A stretch of DNA of 53,760 nt from a bacterium. GTDB taxonomy: Bacteria > UBA6262 > WVXT01. The stretch is from NCBI GenBank assembly GCA_011773355.1, contig WVXT01000002.1, positions 1,361 to 55,120 on the forward strand, given 5' to 3'. This document shows positions 36,844 through 45,544 of the stretch, one piece after another. Each line of letters starts with the position of its first letter. Within the stretch, counting starts at the first letter, position 1. Below the pieces are notes generated by a model. That model saw only the letters and a program-made list of their open reading frames with translations. It made no database searches and was not told the DNA's origin. Both the position numbers and the translations under genes were made by a program.

Positions 36844-37587
36844 ATGGTCGAAGAAGAACCAAAGGGTGATGACAAATCCAAAAAGAAAGAAATAGAATTA
36901 TCTCACCCTGTTGTGGACGAAGTTCTATCCAAGATTTCCGAGATGGAAAAGGAAAGGGAGAAGAAAGAAGAGAAGAAAGAAGAAAAGAAGCAAGAGGAGA
37001 AAGAGACTCTCCAGGAGAAGTTTCTAGAGGAAAGAGAATTCGAAATTCCCCGGAAGGCCAGGGGTTCTTTAAGGAAAAAGATAAATTTTATGGTAAAGAT
37101 CTTTTCTATTCTAATCGTTCTATTCTTTGCTGGCTGGTATCTCGTGGCCAAGAGATTTCCTGTAAAACGTTGGCTTGTGGACCGTTTTTCTATTCTGACC
37201 GATAAGATTATAAAAGAAAAGGATAGTGTGTGGATAAAGAGAAAACTTCCCGGGAGGCGAAAGGGAAGGGAGTTACCCACTGTGAGAATAGAAAGCAGAA
37301 AAGATGTGAACGGGATTCCTTTATACATAGGAGCGAGGGAAGTTAACACCTCTAGCCAGGATAGTGTATCGACCCTTAATTTTACTACCTCTGATTCCAT
37401 GGATGCAGTCGTGCCTTTTTATTTAAAAGAAATGGAGAGTAAAGGATACGGGTTGGTGAAGGCCGATTATTGGCCAGGTGCTGAGATTGGGCAGCTCTTT
37501 TTCTCCAAAGAAGGCAAAGATTACACTGTTAGCTTGGTGGAGAATGAAACAGGTGGCGTTAATGTAGTCATTTCGTATTCAGAATAG
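36844..37587 (+). CDS. Single-pass membrane protein with charged coiled coil, unknown function
   Basis: The first ~80 residues are extremely charged and likely coiled coil (VLSKISEMEKEREKKEEK...). A single membrane helix (about residues 83-103, IFSILIVLFFAGWYLVAK) and a 145-residue C-terminal domain of mixed strands and helices follow (VRIESRKDVNGIPLYIGA, VVPFYLKEMESKGYGLVKADYWPG, VNVVISYSE). The N-terminal side is probably cytoplasmic. The open frame begins at a TTG at 36838; the ATG at 36844 has GGGAGG 6-7 nt upstream. It follows parB by 18 nt. No family recognised. Confidence 0.7.
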   Translation: MVEEEPKGDDKSKKKEIELSHPVVDEVLSKISEMEKEREKKEEKKEEKKQEEKETLQEKFLEEREFEIPRKARGSLRKKINFMVKIFSILIVLFFAGWYLVAKRFPVKRWLVDRFSILTDKIIKEKDSVWIKRKLPGRRKGRELPTVRIESRKDVNGIPLYIGAREVNTSSQDSVSTLNFTTSDSMDAVVPFYLKEMESKGYGLVKADYWPGAEIGQLFFSKEGKDYTVSLVENETGGVNVVISYSE

Positions 37588-37604
37588 AGGTCAAAGGAGG
37601 ACGG

Positions 37605-38216
37605 ATGAGAAGATTAATTTTTTGTTGTTTGGTTCTGTTTTTGGTTCAAATTTTGATTGGAGGATGCGCTGGCCCCAAGAAACCTCCCGTGATAATTGGC
37701 GAGGAAAGAATAGTTGAAAGGAGCCGGGAGTTTAGGCCAGATTGGATAGCGACACCAGTATCTATTGGAGAGGAGATGTTTTCTTTTAGTGGGGGGGTGG
37801 ATGGAGTAGCCGACTTCTCCCTGGCTCTCCGTCGGGCCAGGGGAGAAGTAATCAAGAATATTATCGCCGGGATAGAGAACAGGGTTGGGGCAGAGTTCAG
37901 TGATGCTGTCCGTGAATTGAGTATTAGTGATGCCGAATTAAGCGAGTTTTCCACCGAGACCGTAGGGGTAATTATGGAAATCTATCAGATGCACGGTATA
38001 AAACCAAAAGAAACCTATTACGAAAAAGTAGAAAGGCCGACCGCTGAAGGGGTGGAGTATTTGTATAACTGCTACCAGTTAGTTGACCTCTCCAGGACAG
38101 AGTACATGGAGTGGAGAGATTCAGCCGTGGAGCGTATTAGGGATAGGGCCAAAGCAGAAAACAAAAAGAGATTAGAAGAGATAGCTACCCAAATTCTGAA
38201 GAAGCTTTCTGAATAG
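37605..38216 (+). CDS. LPP20-like lipoprotein
   Basis: Signal peptide with lipobox ILIGGC (Cys21) marks a lipoprotein. The mature part resembles LPP20-type domains: PDWIATPVSIGEEMFSFSGG, a repeated Ala/Arg-rich helix (LALRRARGEVIKNII), and a C-terminal helix rich in Ala, Arg and Lys. ATG 37605 with AAGGAGG upstream. Directly precedes a CsgG-type lipoprotein, a pairing seen in envelope gene clusters. Function unknown. Confidence 0.75.
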   Translation: MRRLIFCCLVLFLVQILIGGCAGPKKPPVIIGEERIVERSREFRPDWIATPVSIGEEMFSFSGGVDGVADFSLALRRARGEVIKNIIAGIENRVGAEFSDAVRELSISDAELSEFSTETVGVIMEIYQMHGIKPKETYYEKVERPTAEGVEYLYNCYQLVDLSRTEYMEWRDSAVERIRDRAKAENKKRLEEIATQILKKLSE

Positions 38217-38260
38217 ATGGTATGGTTTAGACAACCATAGACAGAAGAGGAGGAAGGGAT

Positions 38261-39196
38261 ATGGCGAGAAAGTTTTTGCAGGAAGCTATAATTTTATTGC
38301 TTATTTTCCTTCTGGGATGTGCTCAGACCGGGGTGAGGCCTTATGCGGAAAAGTACAAGGGTCCGAAAAAGAGAATTGCGGTTATCGATTTTGAAGTGAA
38401 GGTCCCGCGTGCTCACAGGAAGATTGGTTCAGGGATGGCGGAGATGCTTACTACCGCCTTATATGAGACTGGAGAGTTCGTTGTTGTGGAAAGAAAGGCC
38501 ATCCGCGATATAATCAAGGAGCAGGACCTCGCAGAAGAAGGAAGAGTGCGAAAAGAGACAGCAGCAAAAATTGGTGAGATATTGGGTGCTCAGGTTCTGG
38601 TAAGGGGAGCAGTTACTGAGTTTGAAGAGAAAGTCAGCCGTGGAGGAGTGGGTGGAGTTCTTCTGAAAAAGAAAGCCGGAGCTGGCCTCACTACGACCAG
38701 TGCTTATGTTGCTTGCGATATCCGTATGTACGATGCAATAACGGGAGTAATTCTGGAAGCCACAACCAAAGAGGCCAAGGCAAGGTCTGTGGGCGTAGTC
38801 CTGGCTGGCGTTCTCAAGACGGGCAACATCCTTGGTGGAGGATTCTCTACCAAGACTCCTTTGGGCAAGGCAACTCGCGGATGTATAGATGAGATTGTAA
38901 ATGCAATTGTGGAGAAAATGGAAACAGTTACCTGGCAAGCCAAGATAGTCAAGGTGAGTGATGGTGAAGTCTATATTAACGTGGGAGGAGATGCCGGGGT
39001 CAGAAAGGGAGAGGTCTTTGAGGTTTACACAATGGGCGAGGAGTTGATCGACCCTGATACAGGAATCAGCCTGGGCGCCGAAGAGACTTACGCAGGGAAG
39101 ATAAAAATAATAAAAATAGAAAAGAAGTACGCTATCGCTACGATTCTGGAAGGCGAAGGGTTCCAGCGAGCTGATGTGGTAAGGGTGCCCCGATAA
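38261..39196 (+). CDS. CsgG-family lipoprotein with C-terminal FlgT-like domain
   Basis: Lipobox FLLGC (Cys20) follows a hydrophobic signal. The CsgG domain (about 35-230) shows KRIAVIDFEVKVPRAHRKIGSGMAEMLTTALYETGEFVVVERKAIRDIIKEQ-type segments and GAQVLVRGAVTEFEEK; the C-terminal part (about 232-310) resembles FlgT_C (AKIVKVSDGEVYINVGGDAGVRKGEVFEVY). CsgG proteins form outer-membrane export pores or periplasmic scaffolds; no curli genes are seen nearby. ATG 38261 with GAGGAGG upstream. A small hairpin (38221-38239) precedes it. Confidence 0.85.
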   Translation: MARKFLQEAIILLLIFLLGCAQTGVRPYAEKYKGPKKRIAVIDFEVKVPRAHRKIGSGMAEMLTTALYETGEFVVVERKAIRDIIKEQDLAEEGRVRKETAAKIGEILGAQVLVRGAVTEFEEKVSRGGVGGVLLKKKAGAGLTTTSAYVACDIRMYDAITGVILEATTKEAKARSVGVVLAGVLKTGNILGGGFSTKTPLGKATRGCIDEIVNAIVEKMETVTWQAKIVKVSDGEVYINVGGDAGVRKGEVFEVYTMGEELIDPDTGISLGAEETYAGKIKIIKIEKKYAIATILEGEGFQRADVVRVPR

Positions 39197-39207
39197 TCAT
39201 AATTCCT

Positions 39208-41049
39208 ATGGACATAACAAACTTATTCAAAACTAGATTGAGTGAAAAGGATTTTGGCAAGATTACCAGGATAAACAATTCCAAACTTCTGCAATTTGTT
39301 GCCAAGTATATAGAACTATGTAATCCTGATACTGTTTTTGTCTGCACTGACTCAGCGGAAGATAGAATATATATCGAACAGGAAGCAATAAGAACTGGCG
39401 AAGAGAAGATGCTGGCGACGCCTGGACATACTGTTCACTTTGATGGATATCATGACCAGGCAAGAGACAAGAAGAACACTAAATTCCTTTTATCCAAGGG
39501 TGGCGATTTAGGTCCAAATTTGAATCTAATCGATAAACAGAAAGGGCTTAAGGAGATTAACGCTATTCTCAAAGATATTATGAGAGGGCATAAGTTATAC
39601 GTGCTTTTCTTCTGTCTGGGTCCTACTGGTTCTGAGTTTTCCATACCTTGTGTCCAGCTTACCGATTCGCCATATGTTGGTCACAGTGAGCAGTTACTCT
39701 ACAGAGGAGGCTATGAAGAATTCGTTAGATTGGGGCCTTCTGACAGGTTCTTTAAGTTCATCCATTCAGAAGGTGAACTGGAAAATAGTGTGAGTAAGAA
39801 TATAGAAAAACGCAGGATATATATTGATACTGAAGAAGACATCGTATATAGTATGAATACCCAATATGGGGGCAACACAATAGGACTAAAAAAGCTGGCT
39901 ATGCGCCTGGGGATAAGTTTGGCATCAAAGGAAGGCTGGTTGACAGAACATATGTTTATTATGGGAGTGCACGGGCCCAATGACAGGGTTACTTACTTTA
40001 CTGGCGCTTTTCCTTCTCTTTGTGGGAAAACGGCTACTGCATTGTTGGAGAATGAGACGGTAGTGGGAGATGACATAGCTTATCTCAGAAATAAAGAGGG
40101 TATGGTTCGCGCAGTCAATGTGGAAAAAGGAATTTTTGGCATAATCCGGGACGTGAATTCGGTAGATGACCCTGTATTATGGGGAGCACTGAACAGTCCG
40201 GGACAGATAATATTCTCCAATGTTCTGGTTACTGAAGAAGGTTACACTTACTGGATTGGTAAGGACGGAAAAGTTCCCCCACGGGGAATTAATTATTCAG
40301 GAGAATGGAGACCGGGTAAAAAAGATGCTAAAGGTCGCGAGATATCGCCATCACATCCCAATGCCCGGTTTACTGTTGAACTGAAGCTTCTTAGGAACAT
40401 GGATGCAGAAATAGACAATCCGAAAGGAGTTACCATAGAAGGAATCGTGTACGGAGGCAGGGACCATGATACGTGGGTGCCTGTGGAAGAATCATTCGAC
40501 TGGGTACATGGTATAATAACCAAAGGCGCGGGTCTGGAATCAGAGACTACCGCGGCAACCTTGGGTAAAGAAGGAGTGAGGATACATAATCCCATGGCCA
40601 ATTTGGATTTTCTTTCCATACCTATTGCCAGGTACGTAGAGGATAATCTGAACTTTGGTAAGAAGTTAAAGAAACCCCCCGCTATCTTTTCCGTGAACTA
40701 TTTTCTTAAAGATGCGCAGGGAAAATTTTTGAATAGCAAGTGTGACAAGAAGGTATGGCTTAAGTGGATGGAGCTACGTGTCCATAAGGAAGTGGAAGCA
40801 GTAGAAACTCCTACTGGTCTAATACCAAAATATCAGGATCTCAAGAGACTTTTCAGGGAGGTTCTTGATAAAGATTACTCTGAAGAAAGTTACAGGGAAC
40901 AGTTCGCTTTGAGGGTAAAGGAAAATTTAGATAAGATTGATAGGTTAATCGATATTTATAAAAGGAAGGTTCCTAATACGCCGGACATAGTATTTAAAGT
41001 ACTGGAGGAACAAAAACAGAGACTGGACAGAGCAAAAAATAAGAAATAG
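39208..41049 (+). CDS. pckG: Phosphoenolpyruvate carboxykinase (GTP)
   Basis: The 613-aa protein is GTP-PEPCK, interconverting oxaloacetate + GTP and PEP + CO2. The P-loop with the active-site Cys is FPSLCGKTATA (Cys272, Lys274, Thr275), and YGGNTIGLKKLAMRLG and EHMFIMGVHGP are family segments. Loop residues after the P-loop (TAT) differ from the usual TNL. No good Shine-Dalgarno is seen before ATG 39208; it lies 11 nt after the CsgG-like stop. It converges on the homocitrate-synthase-like gene. Confidence 0.93.
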   Translation: MDITNLFKTRLSEKDFGKITRINNSKLLQFVAKYIELCNPDTVFVCTDSAEDRIYIEQEAIRTGEEKMLATPGHTVHFDGYHDQARDKKNTKFLLSKGGDLGPNLNLIDKQKGLKEINAILKDIMRGHKLYVLFFCLGPTGSEFSIPCVQLTDSPYVGHSEQLLYRGGYEEFVRLGPSDRFFKFIHSEGELENSVSKNIEKRRIYIDTEEDIVYSMNTQYGGNTIGLKKLAMRLGISLASKEGWLTEHMFIMGVHGPNDRVTYFTGAFPSLCGKTATALLENETVVGDDIAYLRNKEGMVRAVNVEKGIFGIIRDVNSVDDPVLWGALNSPGQIIFSNVLVTEEGYTYWIGKDGKVPPRGINYSGEWRPGKKDAKGREISPSHPNARFTVELKLLRNMDAEIDNPKGVTIEGIVYGGRDHDTWVPVEESFDWVHGIITKGAGLESETTAATLGKEGVRIHNPMANLDFLSIPIARYVEDNLNFGKKLKKPPAIFSVNYFLKDAQGKFLNSKCDKKVWLKWMELRVHKEVEAVETPTGLIPKYQDLKRLFREVLDKDYSEESYREQFALRVKENLDKIDRLIDIYKRKVPNTPDIVFKVLEEQKQRLDRAKNKK

Positions 41050-41073
41050 AAAAATTTGTCCTTCAACAGATCT

Positions 41074-42315
41074 TTATCCCTGGGGCACAACTGTCAATAT
41101 CTTCTTCGCCTGTTCCGGGTATCTGGCTATAAAGCGAAGTTCCCCGTCGGTGAGAGGCTTCTGGGTGTGGACATTGGCGTAACGGACAAGTTCCAGGATT
41201 TTTCTTGCCTCTTTATCGTCCTTAAATTTTACCTCTAACTTTCCGTAGACATTTCTGAATCCCTTAATTCCGCTATATTCGCCAGCAGTAATCTGTCTTC
41301 CCGTCTCTATTATTTCTGGCTCTCCCCGGCCCAGTTCTTCAAAGTCATAAAGTTCGTAATTTCTTCGGTCCTTTAATGCGCCATCAGCATGTATCCCTGA
41401 CTCATGAGCAAAAGCATTTGTGCCCACTGCTGGCTGGTTGATAGGAATGGGAACACCAAAGGCATATGAAGCATATTTGGCAATTTTCCAGGCATGGGAA
41501 AGGTCTACTCTCTCGTCCAAAAGGTATCTATTTTCCAGGCCCCGTGATTTCTTAAGGGCTAAAATTACAGAGATAAGGTCAGCATTTCCACACCTTTCTC
41601 CCATTCCGTTAATAGTGGTATTGATGTAGGCATCTACTCCAGCATCGATGGCAGCTTTGGCCCCGGCGACCGAACAAGCTACTGCCATTCCCAGGTCGTT
41701 ATGGCAGTGTAGTTCTATTGGTAATTCGACTTCTTGTGCCAGGAGTTTGACCCTTTGGTATATACTGAAGGGGTCATCATATCCTAAGGTGTCACAATAG
41801 CGGATACGGCAGGCGCCGTGTTCCTTTGCCGCCTGGGCGAACCTGATTAAATATTCATCGTCAGTGCGCGATGCGTCCTCGGCATTGACGCCAAAAGTTT
41901 CGATTCCCTTTTCTTTAGCCCTATCGCAGGCTTCAGTCATGATTTTAATGATGTCTTCCCTGCCTTTCTTACCTTCGAATTTGCCTCGCACCATCTGCTC
42001 GGAGGTGGAGATGGACAGGTTCAGATGTTTTATTCTGGTTAGTCGAGTAGCATCTTCCACGTCTTTCTTGATTGCTCTAATCCAACCGGAAAGGATTATC
42101 GGTTTGAGCACTCCCATTTCCGCCAATTCCAGATTGGCATTGAGATAGCTGGTCTCGTGGCGAGTTGCAGGAAAGCCAAACTCGCTCTGATAGATGCCCA
42201 TATCATTGAGATAGAGATTGATCATTGTCTTCTCTAACTTGGCCAGACCGAGCATGGCAGTCTGCACGCCGTCTCTATTAGTTACGTCAATAATGTAAAT
42301 CTTATTCTTAGCCAA
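41074..42315 (-). CDS. Homocitrate/isopropylmalate-synthase-family enzyme (HMGL-like)
   Basis: The 413-aa protein is a DRE-TIM acyltransferase: IIDVTNRDGVQTA at the N-terminus (metal-binding Asp), RIRYCDTLGYDDP, ELHCHNDLGMAVA, INGMGERCGNADL and AFAHESGIHADG are all present. The family condenses acetyl-CoA with a 2-oxo acid. Which acid cannot be read here; the opening TNRDGVQ and C-terminal ITAGEYSGIKGFRNVYGKL differ from LeuA and NifV as I know them. No leu or nif genes are adjacent. Starts with TTG at 42315 behind AGAGG at 7 nt. A Re-citrate synthase role is one possibility. Confidence 0.8.
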   Translation of the reverse strand: MAKNKIYIIDVTNRDGVQTAMLGLAKLEKTMINLYLNDMGIYQSEFGFPATRHETSYLNANLELAEMGVLKPIILSGWIRAIKKDVEDATRLTRIKHLNLSISTSEQMVRGKFEGKKGREDIIKIMTEACDRAKEKGIETFGVNAEDASRTDDEYLIRFAQAAKEHGACRIRYCDTLGYDDPFSIYQRVKLLAQEVELPIELHCHNDLGMAVACSVAGAKAAIDAGVDAYINTTINGMGERCGNADLISVILALKKSRGLENRYLLDERVDLSHAWKIAKYASYAFGVPIPINQPAVGTNAFAHESGIHADGALKDRRNYELYDFEELGRGEPEIIETGRQITAGEYSGIKGFRNVYGKLEVKFKDDKEARKILELVRYANVHTQKPLTDGELRFIARYPEQAKKILTVVPQG

Positions 42316-42337
42316 TTGTTTTCCTCTCTTAGATAAA

Positions 42338-42363
42338 ACGCCAGCCTCAAAATAGGATGGCGT
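42338..42363 (-). terminator. Likely terminator after ndk
   Basis: On the minus strand ACGCCA and TGGCGT form a 6-bp stem followed by TTTTATC. It lies 19 nt past the ndk stop and just before the next minus-strand gene. Confidence 0.55.
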
Positions 42364-42381
42364 CTCTACCCAAAACTCAAA

Positions 42382-42903
42382 TTACTTCTTCCATATTCTT
42401 TTATTAACGTTTTTAACAGTTACCTCCTCAACGGGATACAGTTTGTATATTATTTCATCCGGTTCGAACCAGAGCTTTATTTCCCTCTCAGCTTCTGCTT
42501 CATTGGTAGAGGTGTGGATTACATTTTCATAGATGCCACTGGTGGTGATACGTCCGTAAGCACCCCTTATGGAGACAGGATCAGCCTCTTCAGGATTGGT
42601 GGCACCGGCGATCTGTCTGACTTTTTTTATTGCGCCTTCTCCATGGTAGACCATAGCCAGAACTTTTCGCCTTTTGTGGAGTTCTCCCCGGATATATTTG
42701 ATAAGTTCCTCGAAGAACGGCTTCTCCTTCATGTGGCAGTAATGTGCTTCAGCCAACTCCCGGCTGACGCGGACAATCTTAGCTGCTGCAATCTCCAACT
42801 TTGTTTCCGAGAGGCGAGTCAGAATATTACCGGTTAGAGACTTTTTTAAGCCATCGGGCTTTATGAGAACCAAAGTCTGCTGAATCAATCCGGTTTTCTC
42901 CAT
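42382..42903 (-). CDS. ndk: Nucleoside diphosphate kinase
   Basis: The enzyme balances nucleoside triphosphates by a ping-pong mechanism on a His; the active-site His lies in YENVIHTSTN. TLVLIKPDGLKKSLTGNIL opens the fold and SIRGAYGRITTSG precedes the His loop. At 173 aa it is about 25 longer than usual, with inserts and a basic C-terminal tail (VTVKNVNKRIWKK). ATG 42903 with AGAGG upstream. Transcribed divergently from the V-ATPase operon through a shared palindromic promoter region. Confidence 0.92.
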   Translation of the reverse strand: MEKTGLIQQTLVLIKPDGLKKSLTGNILTRLSETKLEIAAAKIVRVSRELAEAHYCHMKEKPFFEELIKYIRGELHKRRKVLAMVYHGEGAIKKVRQIAGATNPEEADPVSIRGAYGRITTSGIYENVIHTSTNEAEAEREIKLWFEPDEIIYKLYPVEEVTVKNVNKRIWKK

Positions 42904-42925
42904 TTTCCTCTATAATTGTACCTGT

Positions 42926-42955
42926 TTTATACTAAAAAATAAGCCAAAATGTCAA
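42926..42955 (-). promoter_or_regulatory. ndk promoter
   Basis: On the minus strand TTGACA (42955-42950), an 18-nt spacer and TATAAA (42931-42926). The -35 box lies within the palindrome at 42951-42968. Confidence 0.65.
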
Positions 42956-42968
42956 GAAATTTCTTGAC
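42951..42968. promoter_or_regulatory. 18-bp perfect palindrome between divergent promoters
   Basis: GTCAAGAAATTTCTTGAC is a perfect inverted repeat. Its two halves each contain a TTGAC core serving as -35 box, one toward ndk and one toward the V-ATPase operon. It could be an operator controlling both, or simply two back-to-back -35 boxes. Confidence 0.6.
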
Positions 42969-42990
42969 TTTGATGATGTTTTATTATAAT
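42964..42990 (+). promoter_or_regulatory. Candidate promoter of the V-type ATPase operon
   Basis: TTGACT (42964-42969) and TATAAT (42985-42990), with a short 15-nt spacer. AT-rich sequence continues with a second TATTAT at 42992. The transcript leader would be about 200 nt. Confidence 0.5.
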
Positions 42991-43025
42991 TTATTATAGA
43001 TATATAGAACTTACCAATTTCATAA

Positions 43026-43101
43026 GCTACCAATTCCCTGTTCTGAACAGGCTGCCTCCATTCTTGGTAGGCGCTCCCATTGATGGGAGCTAAATTTTTT
43101 T
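43026..43101 (+). promoter_or_regulatory. Structured leader with terminator-like hairpin before the V-ATPase operon
   Basis: CTACCAA (43027-43033) pairs with TTGGTAG (43064-43070) and encloses the hairpin CCTGTTC/GAACAGG (43037-43051). Next comes the perfect hairpin GCTCCCAT/ATGGGAGC (43073-43090), followed by TAAA and seven T. The order, structure then terminator-like hairpin then 100 nt to the first gene, suggests attenuation. It matches no riboswitch class I know. Confidence 0.5.
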
Positions 43102-43200
43102 GTCCCGGGCGCAACCTAAAGGTTACGACTACCAAAGAAATTTCATAATTATTGAACAGTCTCTGAAGGATGGGGGCTTTTTAATTTTAGGTCAAATAAA

Positions 43201-43521
43201 ATGGTCAATCTGGCAATTAAGAGAATAAAACAGGTAGAAAAAGATTGTCAAAAGAAGCTGAGCGATGCCCACCTTCAGGCAGAAGCTATAATTCAGAATG
43301 CGTTGAAGAGAAAAATAGAACTAATCGCTCAAGCCAGGAAAGAGACAGAGAAGAGAATGGAAGAGCTGGCCAGGCGAGCGGAAGAGGATGCTCGAAGAGA
43401 GAGCAAGAAAATTGTCGATAGAGAAAAAGAGGAAATAAGAAATCTGGAAGAGAAAATGAAACCCCGCGTTCACAAGTCACTCAGTCGAATACTAAAGGAG
43501 ATAGGAATTCAACTGAAATAG
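43201..43521 (+). CDS. V-type ATPase peripheral-stalk subunit H/G-like
   Basis: The 106-aa, almost entirely helical and highly charged protein (IKRIKQVEKDCQKKLSDAHLQAEAIIQNALKRK...) fits the small stalk subunit (AhaH/NtpF-G type) that pairs with subunit E. First gene of the operon H-I-K-E-C-F-A-B-D. ATG 43201; AGGT lies about 10 nt upstream. Only 1 nt separates it from the next gene. Confidence 0.8.
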   Translation: MVNLAIKRIKQVEKDCQKKLSDAHLQAEAIIQNALKRKIELIAQARKETEKRMEELARRAEEDARRESKKIVDREKEEIRNLEEKMKPRVHKSLSRILKEIGIQLK

Positions 43522-43522
43522 A

Positions 43523-45511
43523 ATGGCAATTTCTGAAATTAGAAAAATCCAGATAATAGGACATAATTCGATACGGGAGAAGGTGCTTGCCCTCCTCCAT
43601 AAGTGGGGAGTTGTGGAGATTAACGACCTCAGGAAAGAACTTACCCAGGACTATTTTAGGGAAAGGAAAGAAGAGTCGGTTGTTGAAGATAGATTGGGAA
43701 AAGTTCGGTACCTCCTCGAGTTTCTGGCTAGCTTCCAGGAGAAATCCGCATTTCTAGAAGGGTTAACTCAAGAAAAGTTAATTCTCCAGCGAGCTGAGTT
43801 AGATAACATTTTAGATACTTTCAAATTGGACGAAGTCTACTCCCAGTGTAAGCACATAGAAGAGGAATTTCGCGAATCGGAAGTGGCAAGGAAAAGACTT
43901 ACCGAGGAGAAGACCGTGTTGATTCCCTGGAGAGATTTATTGTTAAACTTGTCCGACCTCGTGGATACAGAGAAAACTCGAGTAGTTCCGGGAATCGTTC
44001 CTTTGAAAAATTATAAAAAGTTTTCGCAGGAACTGGAGAAGAGTTCATCAGCGAGCTACTGGTGTGAAGTTAAACGAGATAAAACTTCTGTATATATGGT
44101 GCTTATTTTTTTGAAAGAAGAGAATGATATTATCGTCCCTATTCTGAAGAAGTACGAATTTTACGAAACTCTCCTGCCTCAGGTAAACCTTTCCCCTGAG
44201 GAATTCCTTGTCCAGATTGAGAGGGAAATAGAAGAAGCGGAAAACAAGGAAGAGAAACTTAACAGGGAAGTCTCCTCTCTTCTGCGTTACAAGCCCCAGC
44301 TTATGGTTCTTCACGACTACTATTATAATCTGCAGAAGAAAGAAGAAGCGGGAGATTTTTTGGGCCATACAAGTGGCTCTTTTTTCCTTTCTGGATGGAT
44401 TCAGGAGAATCGAGTGGGCCGCGTAAAAAAGACACTAGAAGAGAAATATCCCGAGATAGAAATAACGGTTTCTCCTCCCCGGAAGGGTGAAAAAGTGCCT
44501 GTGGTTCTGGAAAATAGTAGAGCAGTTCAGCCCTTTGAAGTTGTTACCGACCTTTTTGGCCGTCCTGAATATGGAAGTATCGATCCCACTCCTTATCTGG
44601 CGCCGTTCTTTGCGCTCTTCTTCGGTCTCTGTCTTACTGATGCGGGATACGGCATAGTCCTGGTTTTGCTTTCCTGGCTTGGTCTAAAGAAATTGAAGAT
44701 GGGACTGGGAGGGAAACGTTTTTTCCGTTTAATCGGTTACGGCGGGCTGGCTTCTATTTTTTGGGGAGCGATTACTGGTGGTTGGTTTGGGAATATTATA
44801 GACAGATTACCGGAGAGCTTCAATTTCTTGAAAAGTGTTAAGGGAGCAGTCGTCGCTTTCGACCCTGTAGAGAATTCGCTTCTTTTCCTGATATTGGCGG
44901 TAGCTCTGGGATTTATTCAGGTATGGACGGGAGTGACTATAAGATTATTAAGAGAGATAAAGGATAAGGACTGGCATAATACTTTCTTTAGAGAGATGCC
45001 CGCCCTGGGCATACAGGTTTCCCTTCCTCTCCTTATAGGCATCTACCTATTCAAAATTCTGCCTCCCATTCCGGTTCTGGTGATAATCAGCGGGGGGCTA
45101 TTTTCTCTTAGTAGCTTGGCAATATTCTATAATCAGTGGACCACAAACAAGGGAGTGCTGTTTAAACTCTTCTGGTGCTGGTTTGGCTGGTACGGGGTAG
45201 TAACCGGCAATTCGTTGGCTGATGTGCTTTCTTACCTGCGGCTCTTCGCATTAGGTTTGACCACGGGTCTTCTGGCTTCTGCAATTAATGAAATTTTCTC
45301 TCTCGTTTCGGGAATCCCCTATGTCGGGCTTCTACTGGCAATTATTCTCTTTCTCCCGGCACATCTATTTAATTTGGCAATGAATGCATTTGGGGGATAC
45401 GTTCACACTTCCCGGTTACAGTATCTTGAGTTTTTTATGAAGTTTTTTCAAGGCGGAGGGGAAGTATTCAAACCTTTTGCCGAGGAGAGGAGATATACAG
45501 TAATCAGATAG
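43523..45511 (+). CDS. ntpI: V-type ATPase subunit I (a-subunit)
   Basis: The 662-aa protein has a cytoplasmic N-terminal half with long helices (about 1-340) and a membrane C-terminal half with about 7-8 helices (about 350-655). Characteristic segments are YGSIDPTPYLAPFFALFFGLCLTDAGYGI, NSLADVLSYLRLFALGLTTG with the conserved Arg that meets the rotor carboxylate, and HLFNLAMNAFGGYVHTSRLQYLEFF. It forms the ion channel half of the stator. ATG 43523. Confidence 0.95.
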   Translation: MAISEIRKIQIIGHNSIREKVLALLHKWGVVEINDLRKELTQDYFRERKEESVVEDRLGKVRYLLEFLASFQEKSAFLEGLTQEKLILQRAELDNILDTFKLDEVYSQCKHIEEEFRESEVARKRLTEEKTVLIPWRDLLLNLSDLVDTEKTRVVPGIVPLKNYKKFSQELEKSSSASYWCEVKRDKTSVYMVLIFLKEENDIIVPILKKYEFYETLLPQVNLSPEEFLVQIEREIEEAENKEEKLNREVSSLLRYKPQLMVLHDYYYNLQKKEEAGDFLGHTSGSFFLSGWIQENRVGRVKKTLEEKYPEIEITVSPPRKGEKVPVVLENSRAVQPFEVVTDLFGRPEYGSIDPTPYLAPFFALFFGLCLTDAGYGIVLVLLSWLGLKKLKMGLGGKRFFRLIGYGGLASIFWGAITGGWFGNIIDRLPESFNFLKSVKGAVVAFDPVENSLLFLILAVALGFIQVWTGVTIRLLREIKDKDWHNTFFREMPALGIQVSLPLLIGIYLFKILPPIPVLVIISGGLFSLSSLAIFYNQWTTNKGVLFKLFWCWFGWYGVVTGNSLADVLSYLRLFALGLTTGLLASAINEIFSLVSGIPYVGLLLAIILFLPAHLFNLAMNAFGGYVHTSRLQYLEFFMKFFQGGGEVFKPFAEERRYTVIR

Positions 45512-45526
45512 AATCGAATTCTCCAG

Positions 45527-45544
45527 GCCCCGATTCGTCGGGGC
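45527..45544 (+). other. UUCG-capped hairpin before the K-subunit gene
   Basis: GCCCCGA, loop TTCG, TCGGGGC: a perfect 7-bp stem with a tetraloop, ending 16 nt before the ntpK ATG and just ahead of its GGGGG ribosome site. It may shield or stabilise the mRNA so that the multi-copy K subunit is made in excess. Confidence 0.6.
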
